A stretch of DNA of 20,861 nucleotides from Candidatus Aenigmatarchaeota archaeon. Lineage in GTDB: Archaea; Aenigmatarchaeota; Aenigmatarchaeia; QMZS01. The position numbers and the translations under genes were made by a program. A model generated the notes under the pieces. That model made no database searches. It saw nothing but the letters and a program-made list of their open reading frames with translations, and had not been told where the DNA came from. The stretch is from NCBI GenBank assembly GCA_003663355.1, contig QMZV01000009.1, positions 1 to 20,861 on the forward strand, written 5' to 3'. Below are positions 13,513-20,861 of this stretch, one piece after another. Positions within the stretch are counted from its first letter, which is position 1, and each line of letters starts with the position of its first letter.

Positions 13513-15312
13513 ATGAGGAACTTCATCTTTCTGTTTTTATTTCTCATTGTCTTTTTGTCAGGATGCACCATTCCATATTTTCCTAATAGTTCGGGAATTG
13601 AGCCGACAAAGCCATTGACAATTTCTTTGAGTTCTGATTTAACCAGAGTTAAATCTCAAGATATAACCTATCTTTATTTAATTCTTGATAATCTGGATAA
13701 GAAAGAAAAATATAAAGTGAGTGCAAAGATAATAAATTCAGGGCTTTTTAATATTCCTGAAACTTATAAGGAGACAGAATTGTCAGGATTGCAGAAAAAA
13801 ACTTTGGAATTTAAATTAAAAGCTCCAAATGTTTCAGCAGAAACTCCTTCAAAAGTAAGTGTTGAAACAACAATTTCAAAAGATTTTGTTTTTTATCTTC
13901 CAATTCTTTTTGCTGATTCTGAGTATTTAAGAGAATGTGAGACAAGAGGAGAACCAGTCCAAAAGAGACAAAAAACTTATTCTTTTTCAGATAATCTTAT
14001 AAGGGTTGTTGTGGAATTAAATAAAGAGCCTCCTATAGAGATTAAAGAGGGGAGAGGAACAGCTTATGCAAATATAGAAGTATACCCCCTTGGAGGAGGA
14101 ATTTTGAAGTTTAGAGATATTAAGATTGAAGGAATTAGTTGTAAATCAATTGAAGATTGTGAAATAAATAAACTTCAAAAAACAGCTTCCCTCCCATTTT
14201 CTTCCGGTTATGTAAAAGATATAGAAGAGAAGAAGTTTGAGGTAAAAATTAAGTATGATTATAAAGAAATAAAATCCTTAAGTTTTACAATTTTGCCTGA
14301 AGTTGCTGAATATGTCCCTCCATCAGAGATTCCTGGGGTCCCAGCAAAAGCTATTGAACTAGAAAAAGGAGGCAAGTTAAATGTTGGAGAAGTAGGCTAT
14401 TTTGATTTTGAATATTGGCAAACTGCTTGCAAGTGGCCATACACAGCGCACTGTAATAAATTTAATTTTTACTGCGGAAAAAAAGAATTTGAAATAACCT
14501 TTGCAAGTATTAATAATAAGAGTGCAGATAATCCTGAAAAAGTTAGCGGAAACAGAGGAATAAGACTGAGAATTGATAGAGGAATTGATACAGAGTTTGT
14601 ACCAAAGCACAGCGATGAATATCTAAATATTAATGATGAAAAATATTTATGGAAAGGGGATTGGATAAATAATTATATTTATCTTAAATATGTTGCAATG
14701 GATTTGAAAGACACAATAAAATATGAGTGTATTGATGAAGACACAAAAAAGGATAGGGTTATTGAAATAGATAGAAATGGCGAAAAAGAAGATAACCCAG
14801 GGCACAATCCTTGTTCAGGAGACTCAAAAATAATTGGAGCAGATTTAACAGGAACAAGAGCTTATTTTGTTACACAGTGCTTGAAATGGCCAAAAGATGA
14901 AAATTGTGTTACTGTCAAATTTGTAAATGTTCCTGGAAAGTTTGTAGAGAAAGATCCTTGGATCGGAGACAAATATGAATTTGAATATGGGAAAACTTAT
15001 GAAATTGAAGTAGAAGTTTGCAATGAGGGCGCTGAAACCATTAAAGATTTAGAGATTGAAGGTGGAGATATTTGGAGTATTGACGGTGATGAAACATTTG
15101 GAAACAATGATGATATTTGGCATGAGTATGATAGTAAAACTATTAAAGAATTAGGAAATGGCAAGTGTACAAGAGTATCGTTTTCATTTAAACCAAAAAA
15201 ACATCATTCCACATTGTATGAATATCAGTTATATGCAAATTCAAAAGTTAGTTCTATGGCGACCCATTGTCCTAATTCAGATAAAATTGTAGCTGTTGTA
15301 GTTGAAAAATAA
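13513..15312 (+). CDS. cysteine-rich surface lipoprotein
   Basis: A 599-residue protein starting with a lipoprotein signal: basic MRN, a hydrophobic run, and lipobox LSGC with Cys18. The rest is probably outside the cell. It looks beta-rich, with segments reminiscent of CARDB/Ig-like modules (for example YEIEVEVCNEGAETIKDLEI near 495). Two similar motifs are visible: CKWPYTAHC at 306 and CLKWPKDENC at 456. They share C-x(0-1)-KWP then C, suggesting two related disulfide-bearing modules. Further cysteines (CKSIEDC, PCSGD, THCPNSD) support secretion. I do not recognise the overall family. It follows the exchanger by 13 bases with no promoter between, so they are co-transcribed. Confidence 0.75.
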   Translation: MRNFIFLFLFLIVFLSGCTIPYFPNSSGIEPTKPLTISLSSDLTRVKSQDITYLYLILDNLDKKEKYKVSAKIINSGLFNIPETYKETELSGLQKKTLEFKLKAPNVSAETPSKVSVETTISKDFVFYLPILFADSEYLRECETRGEPVQKRQKTYSFSDNLIRVVVELNKEPPIEIKEGRGTAYANIEVYPLGGGILKFRDIKIEGISCKSIEDCEINKLQKTASLPFSSGYVKDIEEKKFEVKIKYDYKEIKSLSFTILPEVAEYVPPSEIPGVPAKAIELEKGGKLNVGEVGYFDFEYWQTACKWPYTAHCNKFNFYCGKKEFEITFASINNKSADNPEKVSGNRGIRLRIDRGIDTEFVPKHSDEYLNINDEKYLWKGDWINNYIYLKYVAMDLKDTIKYECIDEDTKKDRVIEIDRNGEKEDNPGHNPCSGDSKIIGADLTGTRAYFVTQCLKWPKDENCVTVKFVNVPGKFVEKDPWIGDKYEFEYGKTYEIEVEVCNEGAETIKDLEIEGGDIWSIDGDETFGNNDDIWHEYDSKTIKELGNGKCTRVSFSFKPKKHHSTLYEYQLYANSKVSSMATHCPNSDKIVAVVVEK

Positions 15313-15313
15313 A

Positions 15314-15328
15314 ATACTAACTTAGTAT
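15314..15328. repeat. 15-base palindrome between convergent genes
   Basis: ATACTAA-C-TTAGTAT is a perfect inverted repeat right after the lipoprotein stop. As RNA it could form a 6-bp stem with a 3-base loop. It may mark the 3' end of the surface-gene transcript. Confidence 0.4.
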
Positions 15329-15340
15329 AGTTACAATTAT

Positions 15341-15354
15341 AAAAAAAATAAAAA
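15341..15354 (-). terminator. T-rich terminator of dnaG
   Basis: On the minus strand TTTTTATTTTTTTT begins within a few bases of the dnaG stop. U-rich tracts alone can terminate archaeal transcription. Confidence 0.5.
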
Positions 15355-16467
15355 TCAAAAATCATGGATGCATAAAACTTTCATTTTTGTTTTGAATCTC
15401 TCCGAATCAAAGCATACAACCAAATTTATTCCTTTTTTCTCTATTTGTTCCGCAAGTTCTTTTGTGAGTTTTCCGTCCATTAAAATAACTGAAACATTAT
15501 CTAACTCTGCTGTTTTTAACAATTGAGGAAGTTCATCATAACTTGTTTTGTGAATTTCCTTCAAATCAGAATCTAACAATTTAACTTCTTTTGTTCCAAG
15601 CATGTCTTTTATTATTGGTTTGAGTTTTTCTTTGAAGTTTTCTGGCAATTTTTTATTAATTTTAATCAAAACTTTCCTTTTATTTTTCAAACATTGGTAA
15701 ATTTCTTTTTTTGTCAGTTCTTCAACTTCTTTTCCATCTGGAGCCCTTGCAACGTAATTTATATTAACAACTTGCTTCAGTCTTTTCAAAATTAAATCTC
15801 CTCCTCTGTCTCCATCCAAGAAAACTGTCACAATCTTATTTTTTGTAATATCTTTTATCTGAGGCAAAACTTTAGAACCTTCTATAGCAATTGCATTCTC
15901 TATTCCGTATTTTAGAAGATTGATAACATCTGCTCTTCCCTCTACAATAATAATTTCATTGCTTTTTAAAACTTCTGGACCTCCAACCAACCCATTGTAC
16001 TCTCTTATTTTTTTTATTTTTAAATCCCTCTGAAGTTTATTCAAAGTTTCCTTTGTGTCTGGTGTTTTTTCATACAATTTCTCCAAAATTTCTTTGCTCC
16101 TCTGTTCTATAAAAGCCCTCTTACTCTCTCTTATATCTTTTATTTCCTGCAAACAAACTCTTGCTTTTGTATAACCAACTTTGTCTATTGTTTCAAAAGC
16201 TGCTGCTAACAAGGCTGTCTCAGAAGCAGATAGATTTGAAGGAACTATTATTTCTGCTTTTGTTTTCTCATCTTTACTCTCTTTGAAGTTTATATCTATT
16301 CTTCCTATCCTTCCGCTTTCCTGCAACTCTTTTAAATCCATTCCTGGACCTAGCAAACCTTCTGTTTGTCCAAAGATTGCGCCAACAATATCAGGTCTCT
16401 CGACGAGAGAATCTGCTTCTAATGAAAGTTTTATTATATATTTTGCATTCTCTGTAATCTTTCCCAT
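15355..16467 (-). CDS. dnaG: archaeal DnaG primase (Toprim)
   Basis: A 370-residue archaeal DnaG. The N-terminal region (LVERPDIVGAIFGQTEGLLG at 21-40) and the following helical region are typical of the archaeal protein. The Toprim domain covers about 170-255, with Glu176 in IIVEGRADV and Asp218/Asp220 in VFLDGDRGGD. There is no bacterial-type N-terminal zinc finger, as expected. A C-terminal domain of about 110 residues completes it. In other archaea DnaG primes DNA and is also a subunit of the RNA exosome. It is somewhat shorter than many relatives (about 400 or more). GGTGAT at 16473-16478 lies 5 bases before the ATG. It follows the aCPSF2-like nuclease gene by 66 bases on the same strand, which fits a shared RNA-decay context. 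Confidence 0.95.
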   Translation of the reverse strand: MGKITENAKYIIKLSLEADSLVERPDIVGAIFGQTEGLLGPGMDLKELQESGRIGRIDINFKESKDEKTKAEIIVPSNLSASETALLAAAFETIDKVGYTKARVCLQEIKDIRESKRAFIEQRSKEILEKLYEKTPDTKETLNKLQRDLKIKKIREYNGLVGGPEVLKSNEIIIVEGRADVINLLKYGIENAIAIEGSKVLPQIKDITKNKIVTVFLDGDRGGDLILKRLKQVVNINYVARAPDGKEVEELTKKEIYQCLKNKRKVLIKINKKLPENFKEKLKPIIKDMLGTKEVKLLDSDLKEIHKTSYDELPQLLKTAELDNVSVILMDGKLTKELAEQIEKKGINLVVCFDSERFKTKMKVLCIHDF

Positions 16468-16533
16468 TTTTTATCACCATAATTAAATTAGAAAATGATA
16501 AATTTAGGTTAAAATTATAACAGTGTAATAATT

Positions 16534-17778
16534 TTACAATTCAACAAATTCTCCTATTTTTGGAGCAATTGCCTCTATTTCTAATTTTTCCCTAATCTCC
16601 ACTGCAAATTTCTTTGTGTTCTCCCCATGCACGCAAATAACTTTCTTTGGGGCAATTCTCTTTATTAACTTAAATAATCCACTTCTTCCAGCATGAGCCG
16701 AGAAATCAAATTTCTGAATTTCAATATTAACTTTAAATTTACTTTCACAATTTTCAAAATATCTGGTTCTAAGTAATTTTTCTCCAGGAGTCCCTTCTGC
16801 CTGAAATCCTGTCATAAGTAAACAAGTATTTTTCATATTTCTAACTTTTTTCAGATAATATACAATTGGACCTCCATTTAGCATTCCAGAAGTTGTAACA
16901 ACAATCCCTCCCCTTTTAATAATTCTATCCCTTTGTTTTTTTGTCCTGATAAAATTAACTCTTTTTAAAACTTTTTTTAAGATTCTATCATCATTTATAT
17001 ACTTTTTATGATATAAAATTATATCTGAAGCTTTTTGAGCCATCCCATCCAAATAAATCTCTCTTTTAATTCCATTTGAATAAAGCATCAGCAATAATTC
17101 CTGCGCCCTTCCAACTGCAAAAGTTGGAAGCAATACAAGACCATTTTCATATTCTCTAATTTTTTTTATAAATCTCTTTTCTTCAATTTTTCTATCTGGA
17201 TGTTCTCTTTCGGAATAAGTTGATTCCATTATTAAACAATCTATTTCTGGATAGTTTATCTCTTTATAATCCAATAAATAAGTTGATATTGTATTAATAT
17301 CCCCAGTGTATAAGATTGATTTTGAACCAGAAATATAAATAGATGCTGATCCTGGAATATGGCTCGCATCAAAAAGTTTTGCTACCAAGTTTCCAATTTT
17401 AAACTTCTGATTATAAAAACAAGGTTTGAAATTCTTATTCATTTTTGCAATATCGTATTTTTGATATTCTGAAAAACCCCTTGTAAGACCTGCAACTTTT
17501 ATATAATCTTCTAACAGAAGATTCATTAAATCCAAGGTTGCTGGAGTCGCGTATAAAGTTGGATTTTGAAATTTGTAAATTAATGGAACCATTCCAGAAT
17601 GGTCAAGATGAGCATGAGAGACAAAGAATCCATCTATTTTTACTGCCGGCAATAGAGGAAGTTTTATATTTGGCTGCAATTCTACTCCATACTCCAAAAG
17701 AACATTTGTATTTTTATCTTTAACCAAAAAGGCTTCTCTTCCTATTTCATCGCAACCTCCTAAAAATTCTATTATCAC
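16534..17778 (-). CDS. beta-CASP metallo-beta-lactamase RNase, aCPSF2-like
   Basis: A 414-residue nuclease with all expected motifs. The metallo-beta-lactamase part has HAHLDH (55-60), His140 (DASHIPGS) and Asp160 (LYTGD). The beta-CASP part has motif A Glu185 (ESTY), motif B His362 (FSAHAG) and motif C His384 (VHGE). It has no N-terminal KH domains, which separates aCPSF2-type proteins from aCPSF1. The length fits aCPSF2; RNase J of archaea is similar in size but a little longer. It likely acts as an endo- and/or exoribonuclease in RNA processing. Its ATG overlaps the stop of the upstream membrane-protein gene (ATGA), so translation is coupled. dnaG follows downstream. Confidence 0.88.
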   Translation of the reverse strand: MIIEFLGGCDEIGREAFLVKDKNTNVLLEYGVELQPNIKLPLLPAVKIDGFFVSHAHLDHSGMVPLIYKFQNPTLYATPATLDLMNLLLEDYIKVAGLTRGFSEYQKYDIAKMNKNFKPCFYNQKFKIGNLVAKLFDASHIPGSASIYISGSKSILYTGDINTISTYLLDYKEINYPEIDCLIMESTYSEREHPDRKIEEKRFIKKIREYENGLVLLPTFAVGRAQELLLMLYSNGIKREIYLDGMAQKASDIILYHKKYINDDRILKKVLKRVNFIRTKKQRDRIIKRGGIVVTTSGMLNGGPIVYYLKKVRNMKNTCLLMTGFQAEGTPGEKLLRTRYFENCESKFKVNIEIQKFDFSAHAGRSGLFKLIKRIAPKKVICVHGENTKKFAVEIREKLEIEAIAPKIGEFVEL

Positions 17779-18692
17779 TTTCTTTTCCCTTTCTGTTTTT
17801 TTATTGTCCTCTTTTGTCTTTTTATTTTCTCTGGTTTTTGTTTAACATCAATATAGAAAGAACAAATTACAAGAGTAAATAAAGGACTTATCAAAAAATA
17901 AATTATTATATGTCCCAAAAAAACAAGTATGATATAAGCGGTTGGATAAATCAAGAATAATTCTGCATAGGAGAAAATAATGGAGGGAATGTATACTATT
18001 ATGGATAATAAGATTATAACAATGAAGAATAACATCAGACTTGAAAAATATTTTTTCCCGAGAGATAAACTTTCAGCTAAAGAAACTAATATTTTCTTAC
18101 CGGAAATTATTGCTGGATAACATAAAACAAAAAAAGGAAAAATTATTAAAATACCAAACCATAAAAAAGGAGTAATCATCAAAATACCTAAAAGCAATAC
18201 TATTGTGGAAAGTATTGGACTAAAGAAATATAAAACTATACAAACCCTAAAAAGTAAAATTAAGATTGTTAAAACAATTACTCCAACCAAAATATTTGCC
18301 AAAAAATAAGAAATTCCCCTTTTTCTGATTGTAGTAAAAAAAGTTTTCATAGTTACTCTCTTTTTAATTCCATGAAAACAAACACCCCAAAAACCAGCTT
18401 GAAGAAATATTGCTATAATCCCTCCCAATATCACAAATAACAAGAATAAACCAACATTTTGTAAATTTAGGAACTCGGAAAACTCTTGAGATTCAAAATC
18501 TGTGAATTCTCCGCTCATCATATAAGATTCTGCTATTGTGTTAACACCTTTGGGACCAAAAAGAGCAAAAATACTCAATCCAAAGAACAAACCATAAATA
18601 ATTCCAATTAACAAAACACTCAAAATTATTGGAACAAAATTCCTTTTATAAACTTCAAAACTTTTTTTGAAATGCTTTGAAATATATGCCAT
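17775..18692 (-). CDS. polytopic membrane protein with basic C-terminal tail
   Basis: A 305-residue integral membrane protein with about seven or eight hydrophobic segments. The clearest are at 19-45, 76-105, 130-155, 156-200 (probably two) and 214-285 (two or three). It starts with a short amphipathic, basic segment (ISKHFKKSFEVYKRNFVP) and ends in a strongly basic cytoplasmic tail (KQKPEKIKRQKRTIKKQKGKRK region). The pattern, an N-terminal basic helix followed by hairpin pairs, resembles the membrane-domain family annotated with glycerophosphodiester phosphodiesterases, but I see no catalytic motif. Its stop overlaps the start of the aCPSF2-like RNase gene by 4 bases. The function is unknown. 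Confidence 0.8.
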   Translation of the reverse strand: MAYISKHFKKSFEVYKRNFVPIILSVLLIGIIYGLFFGLSIFALFGPKGVNTIAESYMMSGEFTDFESQEFSEFLNLQNVGLFLLFVILGGIIAIFLQAGFWGVCFHGIKKRVTMKTFFTTIRKRGISYFLANILVGVIVLTILILLFRVCIVLYFFSPILSTIVLLLGILMITPFLWFGILIIFPFFVLCYPAIISGKKILVSLAESLSLGKKYFSSLMLFFIVIILLSIIVYIPSIIFSYAELFLIYPTAYIILVFLGHIIIYFLISPLFTLVICSFYIDVKQKPEKIKRQKRTIKKQKGKRK

Positions 18693-18751
18693 AATTAATT
18701 AAATTATTTAAATAAACTTTTTGGAGGAATAAAATTTAAATAGTTTAAATT
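18693..18751. promoter_or_regulatory. 59-base divergent promoter region
   Basis: The gap holds TTATTTAAATAA near 18704-18714 and AAATTTAAATAG at 18732-18743. Each could be a TATA element for one of the two divergent genes. GGAGGAAT at 18723 is too far from ATG 18752 for a normal ribosome binding site. Assignments to each gene are uncertain. Confidence 0.4.
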
Positions 18752-19084
18752 ATGGCCGAGGAACTTAGGAAAAGTGGAGCAGAGGTTGCAGAATACTTGC
18801 GACAGATGGTAAATTACACAAAGCAAGATAATAAAGAGAAAGCTAAAGAAGCATATAAAAAGGCATTGGATAGATTGGATGAGAAATCATGTAAATACCT
18901 TAAAAATCTTGAGTATAAAGTTGGTTATGACTACAATGCTTTGCAAGTAGCTAAAGCTGCTACAAAAGCCCTAAAATCATATACGAAGTATATCAACAGA
19001 AAAATAGAAAAATTAAAGAAAGAACAAGCAAAATTAGAAAAAGCAGAAGAGAAATTTGAAGAATTAAGAGCAGAATTAGAATAA
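18752..19084 (+). CDS. small helical protein, 110 residues
   Basis: I do not recognise the family. The protein is rich in Lys, Glu and Ala and predicted all-helical. The N-terminal half (EEKAKEAYKKALDRL-like spacing at 27-43) resembles a TPR-type helix pair. The last 35 residues (KIEKLKKEQAKLEKAEEKF region) form a heptad-like coiled coil. It has one cysteine and no membrane segment or signal peptide. It is followed by T-rich termination sequence and is probably monocistronic. A DNA-binding or scaffold role is conceivable but not shown. Confidence 0.7.
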   Translation: MAEELRKSGAEVAEYLRQMVNYTKQDNKEKAKEAYKKALDRLDEKSCKYLKNLEYKVGYDYNALQVAKAATKALKSYTKYINRKIEKLKKEQAKLEKAEEKFEELRAELE

Positions 19085-19088
19085 TAAT

Positions 19089-19118
19089 CTTTTTTGATTT
19101 GAATTTTTTAGTTTTTAT
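19089..19118 (+). terminator. T-rich terminator after the helical-protein gene
   Basis: Three T tracts (TTTTTT, TTTTTT, TTTTT) occur within 30 bases of the stop at 19084. This is the usual intrinsic termination signal of archaea. Confidence 0.55.
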
Positions 19119-19149
19119 TATACCACCAATTAGATTTTTACTTTAGAAA

Positions 19150-19160
19150 CTATATTAAAA
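19150..19160 (+). promoter_or_regulatory. TATA box of rps7
   Basis: CTATATTAAAA is centred about 23 bases before ATG 19177, which fits a leaderless transcript. Confidence 0.55.
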
Positions 19161-19176
19161 ATAAAAAATAAATTTT

Positions 19177-19749
19177 ATGGAACCCAAATTATTTGGAAAG
19201 TGGGAATATAATGTAGAGGTAAAGGACTTAGGATTGAAGAGTTATATTAATTTGGAACAAAAGATTTTGCCGAAAACAGATGGGAAAACAAAAAATAAAC
19301 ACATAATTGAGAAGCTGATAACTCATCTAATGGTTCCAGGGCATAAAGGAAAAAAGCACAAACTAACTAGCGGGCTGTGCTCTGGAAAATACCAAACAAT
19401 CTATAACATAGTTGAAAAATCTTTTGATATTATTGCTAAGAAAACAAAAAAGAATCCAATTTCTGTTTTTATTCAAGCAATAGAAAATTCTGCTCCTTAT
19501 GAATTAACAGTTTCGCAGCAAATTGGAGGGATTATTGCAAGAAAACCCGCAATCTGTTCTCCAAAAAAGAGATTGGACCTTGCTTTAAGAAGGTTGGTGC
19601 AAGGAAGTTATGCAAAAACTTTCAATAAAAAAAAGAAAATGTATGAAATATTGGCTGAAGAAATTATAAGTGCAAGTAGAAACAGCAATGAAAGTTATGC
19701 TATAGCAGAAAGACAAAGAAATGAGAAAGAGGCCGAGGGAGCAAGATAA
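19177..19749 (+). CDS. rps7: 30S ribosomal protein uS7
   Basis: A 190-residue archaeal uS7, the usual length. It nucleates assembly of the 30S head. Recognisable parts are HIIEKLITHLMVPGHKGKKHK (50s to 70s), IAKKTKKNPISVFIQAIENSAP around 85-110, and the conserved SPKKRLDLALRRLVQGSYAKTF at about 128-149. The protein ends AEEIISAS ... EGAR. The gene is not next to uS12 or EF-2, its partners in the str-type operon of many archaea. Instead it has its own TATA box and is followed by another promoter for rpl7ae. Confidence 0.96.
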   Translation: MEPKLFGKWEYNVEVKDLGLKSYINLEQKILPKTDGKTKNKHIIEKLITHLMVPGHKGKKHKLTSGLCSGKYQTIYNIVEKSFDIIAKKTKKNPISVFIQAIENSAPYELTVSQQIGGIIARKPAICSPKKRLDLALRRLVQGSYAKTFNKKKKMYEILAEEIISASRNSNESYAIAERQRNEKEAEGAR

Positions 19750-19762
19750 TCCTTAAAATAAT

Positions 19763-19773
19763 CTTTAAATATT
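19763..19773 (+). promoter_or_regulatory. TATA box of rpl7ae
   Basis: CTTTAAATATT is centred about 20 bases before ATG 19788, so the message is probably leaderless or nearly so. This leaves no room for a kink-turn in the leader. Confidence 0.5.
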
Positions 19774-19787
19774 TTTAATTTAAAATT

Positions 19788-20120
19788 ATGGTAGAAGATA
19801 TTAAATCTGTATATGGATTTATAGAAAAAGTTGCAGAGAAAGGAAAGATAGTTAAAGGAGTAAATGAGGTTACAAAACACATTGAAAGAGGAAATGCAAA
19901 ATTAGTTGTATCTGCTCAAGATGTTGACCCTAAGGAAATAGTGATGCATCTTCCAATTTTGTGCAAAGAGAAAGGAGTCCCTTTTATTGAAGTTCCATCA
20001 AAAACCGAACTTGGGAAATCAGCAAAATTGCCTGTAAATTGTTCAAGTATTGCAATTATTGATTTTGGCGGTTTGGATGATGAAGCAAAGAATATAATTG
20101 AAAAATTAACAAATAAATAG
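19788..20120 (+). CDS. rpl7ae: ribosomal protein L7Ae (kink-turn binding)
   Basis: A 110-residue L7Ae. It binds kink-turns in 23S rRNA, in box C/D and H/ACA guide RNAs and in archaeal RNase P. The RNA-binding segment KGVNEVTKHIERGNAKLVV (43-61 region) and the DVDPKEIVMHLPILCKEKGVPF block are characteristic. The loop PSKTELGKSAKLPV completes the signature. It is slightly shorter than the usual 117-125 residues, mainly at the N-terminus. It has its own TATA box and is followed after 4 bases by the prenyltransferase gene, which must share its transcript. Confidence 0.96.
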   Translation: MVEDIKSVYGFIEKVAEKGKIVKGVNEVTKHIERGNAKLVVSAQDVDPKEIVMHLPILCKEKGVPFIEVPSKTELGKSAKLPVNCSSIAIIDFGGLDDEAKNIIEKLTNK

Positions 20121-20124
20121 ATTT

Positions 20125-20861
20125 ATGAATCCTTACTTAGAACTTGTTAGATTAAATATTTGCCTATTATCTGTTTTTGGACTGATTGTTGGTTTTCTAT
20201 TAGTAAAACTTCCATTTAATTTTTGGATTTTGCCAATCTTAGCGGTTTTTTTAATTTCTGCTTCTGGAAATATAATAAACGATTTCTTTGATTTTGAAAT
20301 AGACAAAATAAACAAACCTGAGAGGCCATTGCCATCAGGCAGAGTATCAAAAAAAAGAGCATTCCTTTTTTACTTTGTTCTATCCTTAGGTGGATTAACA
20401 ATTTCTTTCTTTGTTTCTTTGAATTTCTTTATTCTTGCTTTATTTAACTCAATTCTGATTTTTTTGTATTCAAAAAAATTTAAAAAGACAGTTTTTGGAA
20501 ATCCAATTGACAGCTGGCTTGCATGCTCTGTTTTTTTGGCTCCAGTTTTAATTCTCGGTGATTTTTCTGAGTTATTAACTTCTAAGGCAACAATTTTATC
20601 AATAATTGCTTTATTTGGAAATTACGGAAGAGAGATTTTGAAAGATGTTGAAGATATTAGAGGAGATAGAATTGAAAAGGCAAGAACTTTGCCAATTGTT
20701 ATTGGAAAAAATAGAGCAACAATTCTTGGAAAAATTATGATATTTATTGGTGCAATTTTTTTGCTAATCTCATGCCCTCTTTTTTCAAAATTATATTTAT
20801 TTCTTTCTCTTATTTGTTTTATTTTTTGCATTTATATTTTAACAATTAGAGATGTTAGAAA
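20125..20861 (+). CDS. UbiA-family prenyltransferase, probable DGGGP synthase (3' end cut by window edge)
   Basis: The frame is open from ATG 20125 to the window edge, giving 245 complete codons; a full-length enzyme is about 280 residues. The first Asp-rich motif is NDFFDFEID (52-60), followed by KINKPERPLPSG. The second is REILKDVEDIRGD (169-181), matching UbiA-type NDxxDxxxD and DxxDxxxD sites that bind Mg2+ and prenyl diphosphate. The INKPERPLPSG form is typical of archaeal (S)-2,3-di-O-geranylgeranylglyceryl phosphate synthase, the second ether-forming step in archaeal lipids. About six membrane helices are visible in the part present. It starts 4 bases after the rpl7ae stop with no promoter between. 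Another UbiA activity is less likely. Confidence 0.9.
   Translation, partial: MNPYLELVRLNICLLSVFGLIVGFLLVKLPFNFWILPILAVFLISASGNIINDFFDFEIDKINKPERPLPSGRVSKKRAFLFYFVLSLGGLTISFFVSLNFFILALFNSILIFLYSKKFKKTVFGNPIDSWLACSVFLAPVLILGDFSELLTSKATILSIIALFGNYGREILKDVEDIRGDRIEKARTLPIVIGKNRATILGKIMIFIGAIFLLISCPLFSKLYLFLSLICFIFCIYILTIRDVR

Noticed and set aside
19741..19787. L7Ae-binding kink-turn in its own leader as autoregulation
   Set aside because: The TATA box is only about 20 bases before the ATG, so there is essentially no leader to hold a kink-turn.
1..20861. CRISPR array, insertion sequence or prophage
   Set aside because: I saw no regularly spaced repeats, transposase or integrase motifs or phage structural genes on either strand.

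Overview
The window is AT-rich archaeal DNA carrying an information-processing gene set that only Archaea have in this form: PCNA, archaeal DnaG (Toprim) primase, a beta-CASP nuclease of the aCPSF type, L7Ae, archaeal uS7, RNase HII and a UbiA prenyltransferase resembling the ether-lipid enzyme DGGGP synthase. Small genes, very short intergenic gaps, many promoters with a TATA box about 20-26 bases before the start codon (leaderless transcription), a shortened SMC and a tRNA with non-canonical introns suggest a DPANN-type archaeon. That placement is inference; no marker here gives a lineage.

Layout. Bases 1-2776 (minus): a GH38 alpha-mannosidase-type hydrolase (cut by the left edge) overlapping a mannosyl-3-phosphoglycerate phosphatase, which looks like mannosylglycerate or mannoside metabolism. 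Bases 2949-3923: an unknown acidic protein facing a nucleoside 2-deoxyribosyltransferase-like protein. Bases 3989-6418 (minus): SMC with arms about half the usual length, divergent from an AmmeMemoRadiSam radical SAM enzyme (6506-7504). A 59-residue zinc-ribbon protein (7501-7680, minus) lies end to end with the radical SAM gene.

Bases 7709-9765 are a replication and translation block: a single OB-fold RPA-like protein, an initiator tRNA-Met (8046-8164, minus) interrupted by two introns, RNase HII with a C-terminal PCNA-binding motif, and PCNA itself. An M42 aminopeptidase follows (9796-10821). From a divergent promoter with an 8-bp inverted repeat, a plus-strand cell-surface cluster runs 10921-15312: a membrane-anchored transglutaminase-like protein, a Na+/Ca2+ exchanger family protein and a cysteine-rich lipoprotein.

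Bases 15355-18692 (minus) read as one transcription unit: a polytopic membrane protein, then the aCPSF2-like RNase (ATGA overlap), then DnaG, a primase that in other archaea is also an exosome component. On the plus strand follow a small helical protein, uS7, L7Ae and, 4 bases later, the DGGGP-synthase-like prenyltransferase cut by the right edge.

The strongest unusual signal is the initiator tRNA. Removing 29 and 15 bases gives a canonical 75-base initiator tRNA, and each insert is bordered by a bulge-helix-bulge core with the cut at the expected place. I see no CRISPR array, insertion sequence or prophage.
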